This document shows, in pieces, positions 23,284 through 23,889 of a stretch of 23,889 bases of DNA. This stretch comes from a virus, in IMG/VR virus record IMGVR_UViG_3300021378_000164, positions 1-23,889 of that record. One strand, 5' to 3'. Below the pieces are notes generated by a model. It saw only the letters and a program-made list of their open reading frames with translations, was not told where the DNA came from and did not search any database. The translations under genes were made by a program, and so were the position numbers. The stretch's first letter is position 1; every line of letters begins with the position of its first letter.

Positions 23284-23889
23284 TTAGTTAGTCCTCACTC
23301 GCACGATCACGATTCCTGAACCACCAGCAGCGCCGTTGCCAGCATTTTGTCTAGCGCCGCCTCCGCCACCAGTATTTGCTGTCCCAGCAACAGGGCTAGT
23401 AGTACTAGCAGCGCCGCCGCCGCCTGTGCCGCCGTCGCCCTGAGTGCTGGAACCAGAACCACCACCGCCACCAGCACGGGTTACAGAACTATTTGTGATG
23501 GAACTTGCTTTGCCAGCACCACCATCTCCGCCATCGACAGATGTGGCATTCTGACCAGCAGCACCAGCGCCGCCGCCGCCGCCGCCAGCGTTACCAGCAG
23601 CAGTACCTCCAGCGTTACCAAGACCTATCGTTGCAGCGCCGTCGCCACCGCCGCCCGACCCGCCAGCACCCGCGAGCCCAAGCCAGCCCTTGCCTCCTCC
23701 ACCACCTGGAGAAATAGCATAAAGACCGATAACAGAGGAGGCTCCGTTGTACCCCAAAGGCTGATAGGTGTAGTTAGTTGAGCCTGAGCCACCCGCACCA
23801 ACTACAACAGTATGCGCTCCAGTTGGTAAATAAATTGATGATTCAAGGTGTCCTCCACCGCCACCACCGCCAGCAGAGAAGTTGTTTCT
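23284..23889 (-). CDS. Glycine-rich tail adhesin-like protein, 5' part beyond window
   Basis: The frame is open from the stop at 23284 to the right edge, at least 201 codons, with the N-terminus missing. A TTG at 23757 is not the start, because the frame continues upstream with NNFSAGGGGGGGHLESSIYL and TGAHTVVVGAGGSGS. The protein is made of poly-glycine runs with A, S, T and D between them and ends in GGSGIVIVRVRTN, like the closing strand of the 309-aa protein. The DNA is far richer in G+C than the rest of the window because of the glycine and alanine codons. A receptor-binding fibre role is inferred from the domain type and from its neighbours. Confidence 0.8.
   Translation of the reverse strand, partial: RNNFSAGGGGGGGHLESSIYLPTGAHTVVVGAGGSGSTNYTYQPLGYNGASSVIGLYAISPGGGGGKGWLGLAGAGGSGGGGDGAATIGLGNAGGTAAGNAGGGGGGAGAAGQNATSVDGGDGGAGKASSITNSSVTRAGGGGGSGSSTQGDGGTGGGGAASTTSPVAGTANTGGGGGARQNAGNGAAGGSGIVIVRVRTN

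Noticed and set aside
23284-23757. Complete glycine-rich protein starting at TTG 23757
   Set aside because: The frame is open to the window edge with the same glycine-rich composition, so the TTG is an internal leucine codon.
23347-23781. Plus-strand Ala/Ser/Thr-rich frame of 144 aa
   Set aside because: It is the antisense of glycine and alanine codons in the glycine-rich adhesin and has no start signals.

Overview
This window is part of a tailed double-stranded DNA phage (siphovirus-type) genome or prophage. Every supported gene is on the minus strand, so transcription runs from the right end (23889) to the left end (1). The DNA is AT-rich except where glycine-rich proteins are encoded. The host is probably a low-GC actinobacterium. 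That is inferred from several weak signs: a monomeric class II (B12-dependent) ribonucleotide reductase of the kind actinophages carry, a large LamG-type minor tail protein whose N-terminus looks like actinophage ones, and several promoter boxes placed so that the mRNA would start at or next to the start codon (leaderless). No terminase, integrase, lysis or replication gene and no tRNA is visible. Layout in transcription order. (1) 23889-21781 is a host-recognition block: a glycine-rich protein cut by the window edge, a 120-aa tail-fibre-associated protein, a 48-aa tail-fibre-type peptide and a second, 309-aa glycine-rich protein. (2) 21629-19686 is nrdJ, a class II ribonucleotide reductase with its own promoter and a hairpin behind it, sitting inside the structural genes like a moron. 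(3) 19614-15946 is a 1222-aa LamG-like minor tail protein, placed before the portal rather than after the tape measure. (4) 15928-11405 is the head module: a small conserved protein, portal, HK97-type prohead protease with a nested in-frame scaffold gene, and the HK97-fold major capsid protein. (5) 11327-8330 holds the neck and connector genes (HeH/YqbF-like, adaptor, head closure, HK97-gp10-like, tail terminator). (6) 8255-1 is the tail: major tail protein, two tail assembly chaperone frames joined by a -1 frameshift at GGGAAAC, and a tape measure protein of at least 2250 aa that runs off the left edge. Expression signals stand out. Six extended -10 boxes (TGnTATAAT) lie only in the short intergenic gaps. 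Three GC-rich hairpins sit behind the reductase, capsid and major tail genes, each followed at once by one of these boxes. At 15928 and 11327 exactly six bases separate TATAAT from the ATG and there is no Shine-Dalgarno, the geometry of a leaderless transcript. The products fit together as capsid shell (portal, scaffold, protease, capsid), neck, and a long flexible tail with adhesins. The reductase would supply dNTPs during infection.
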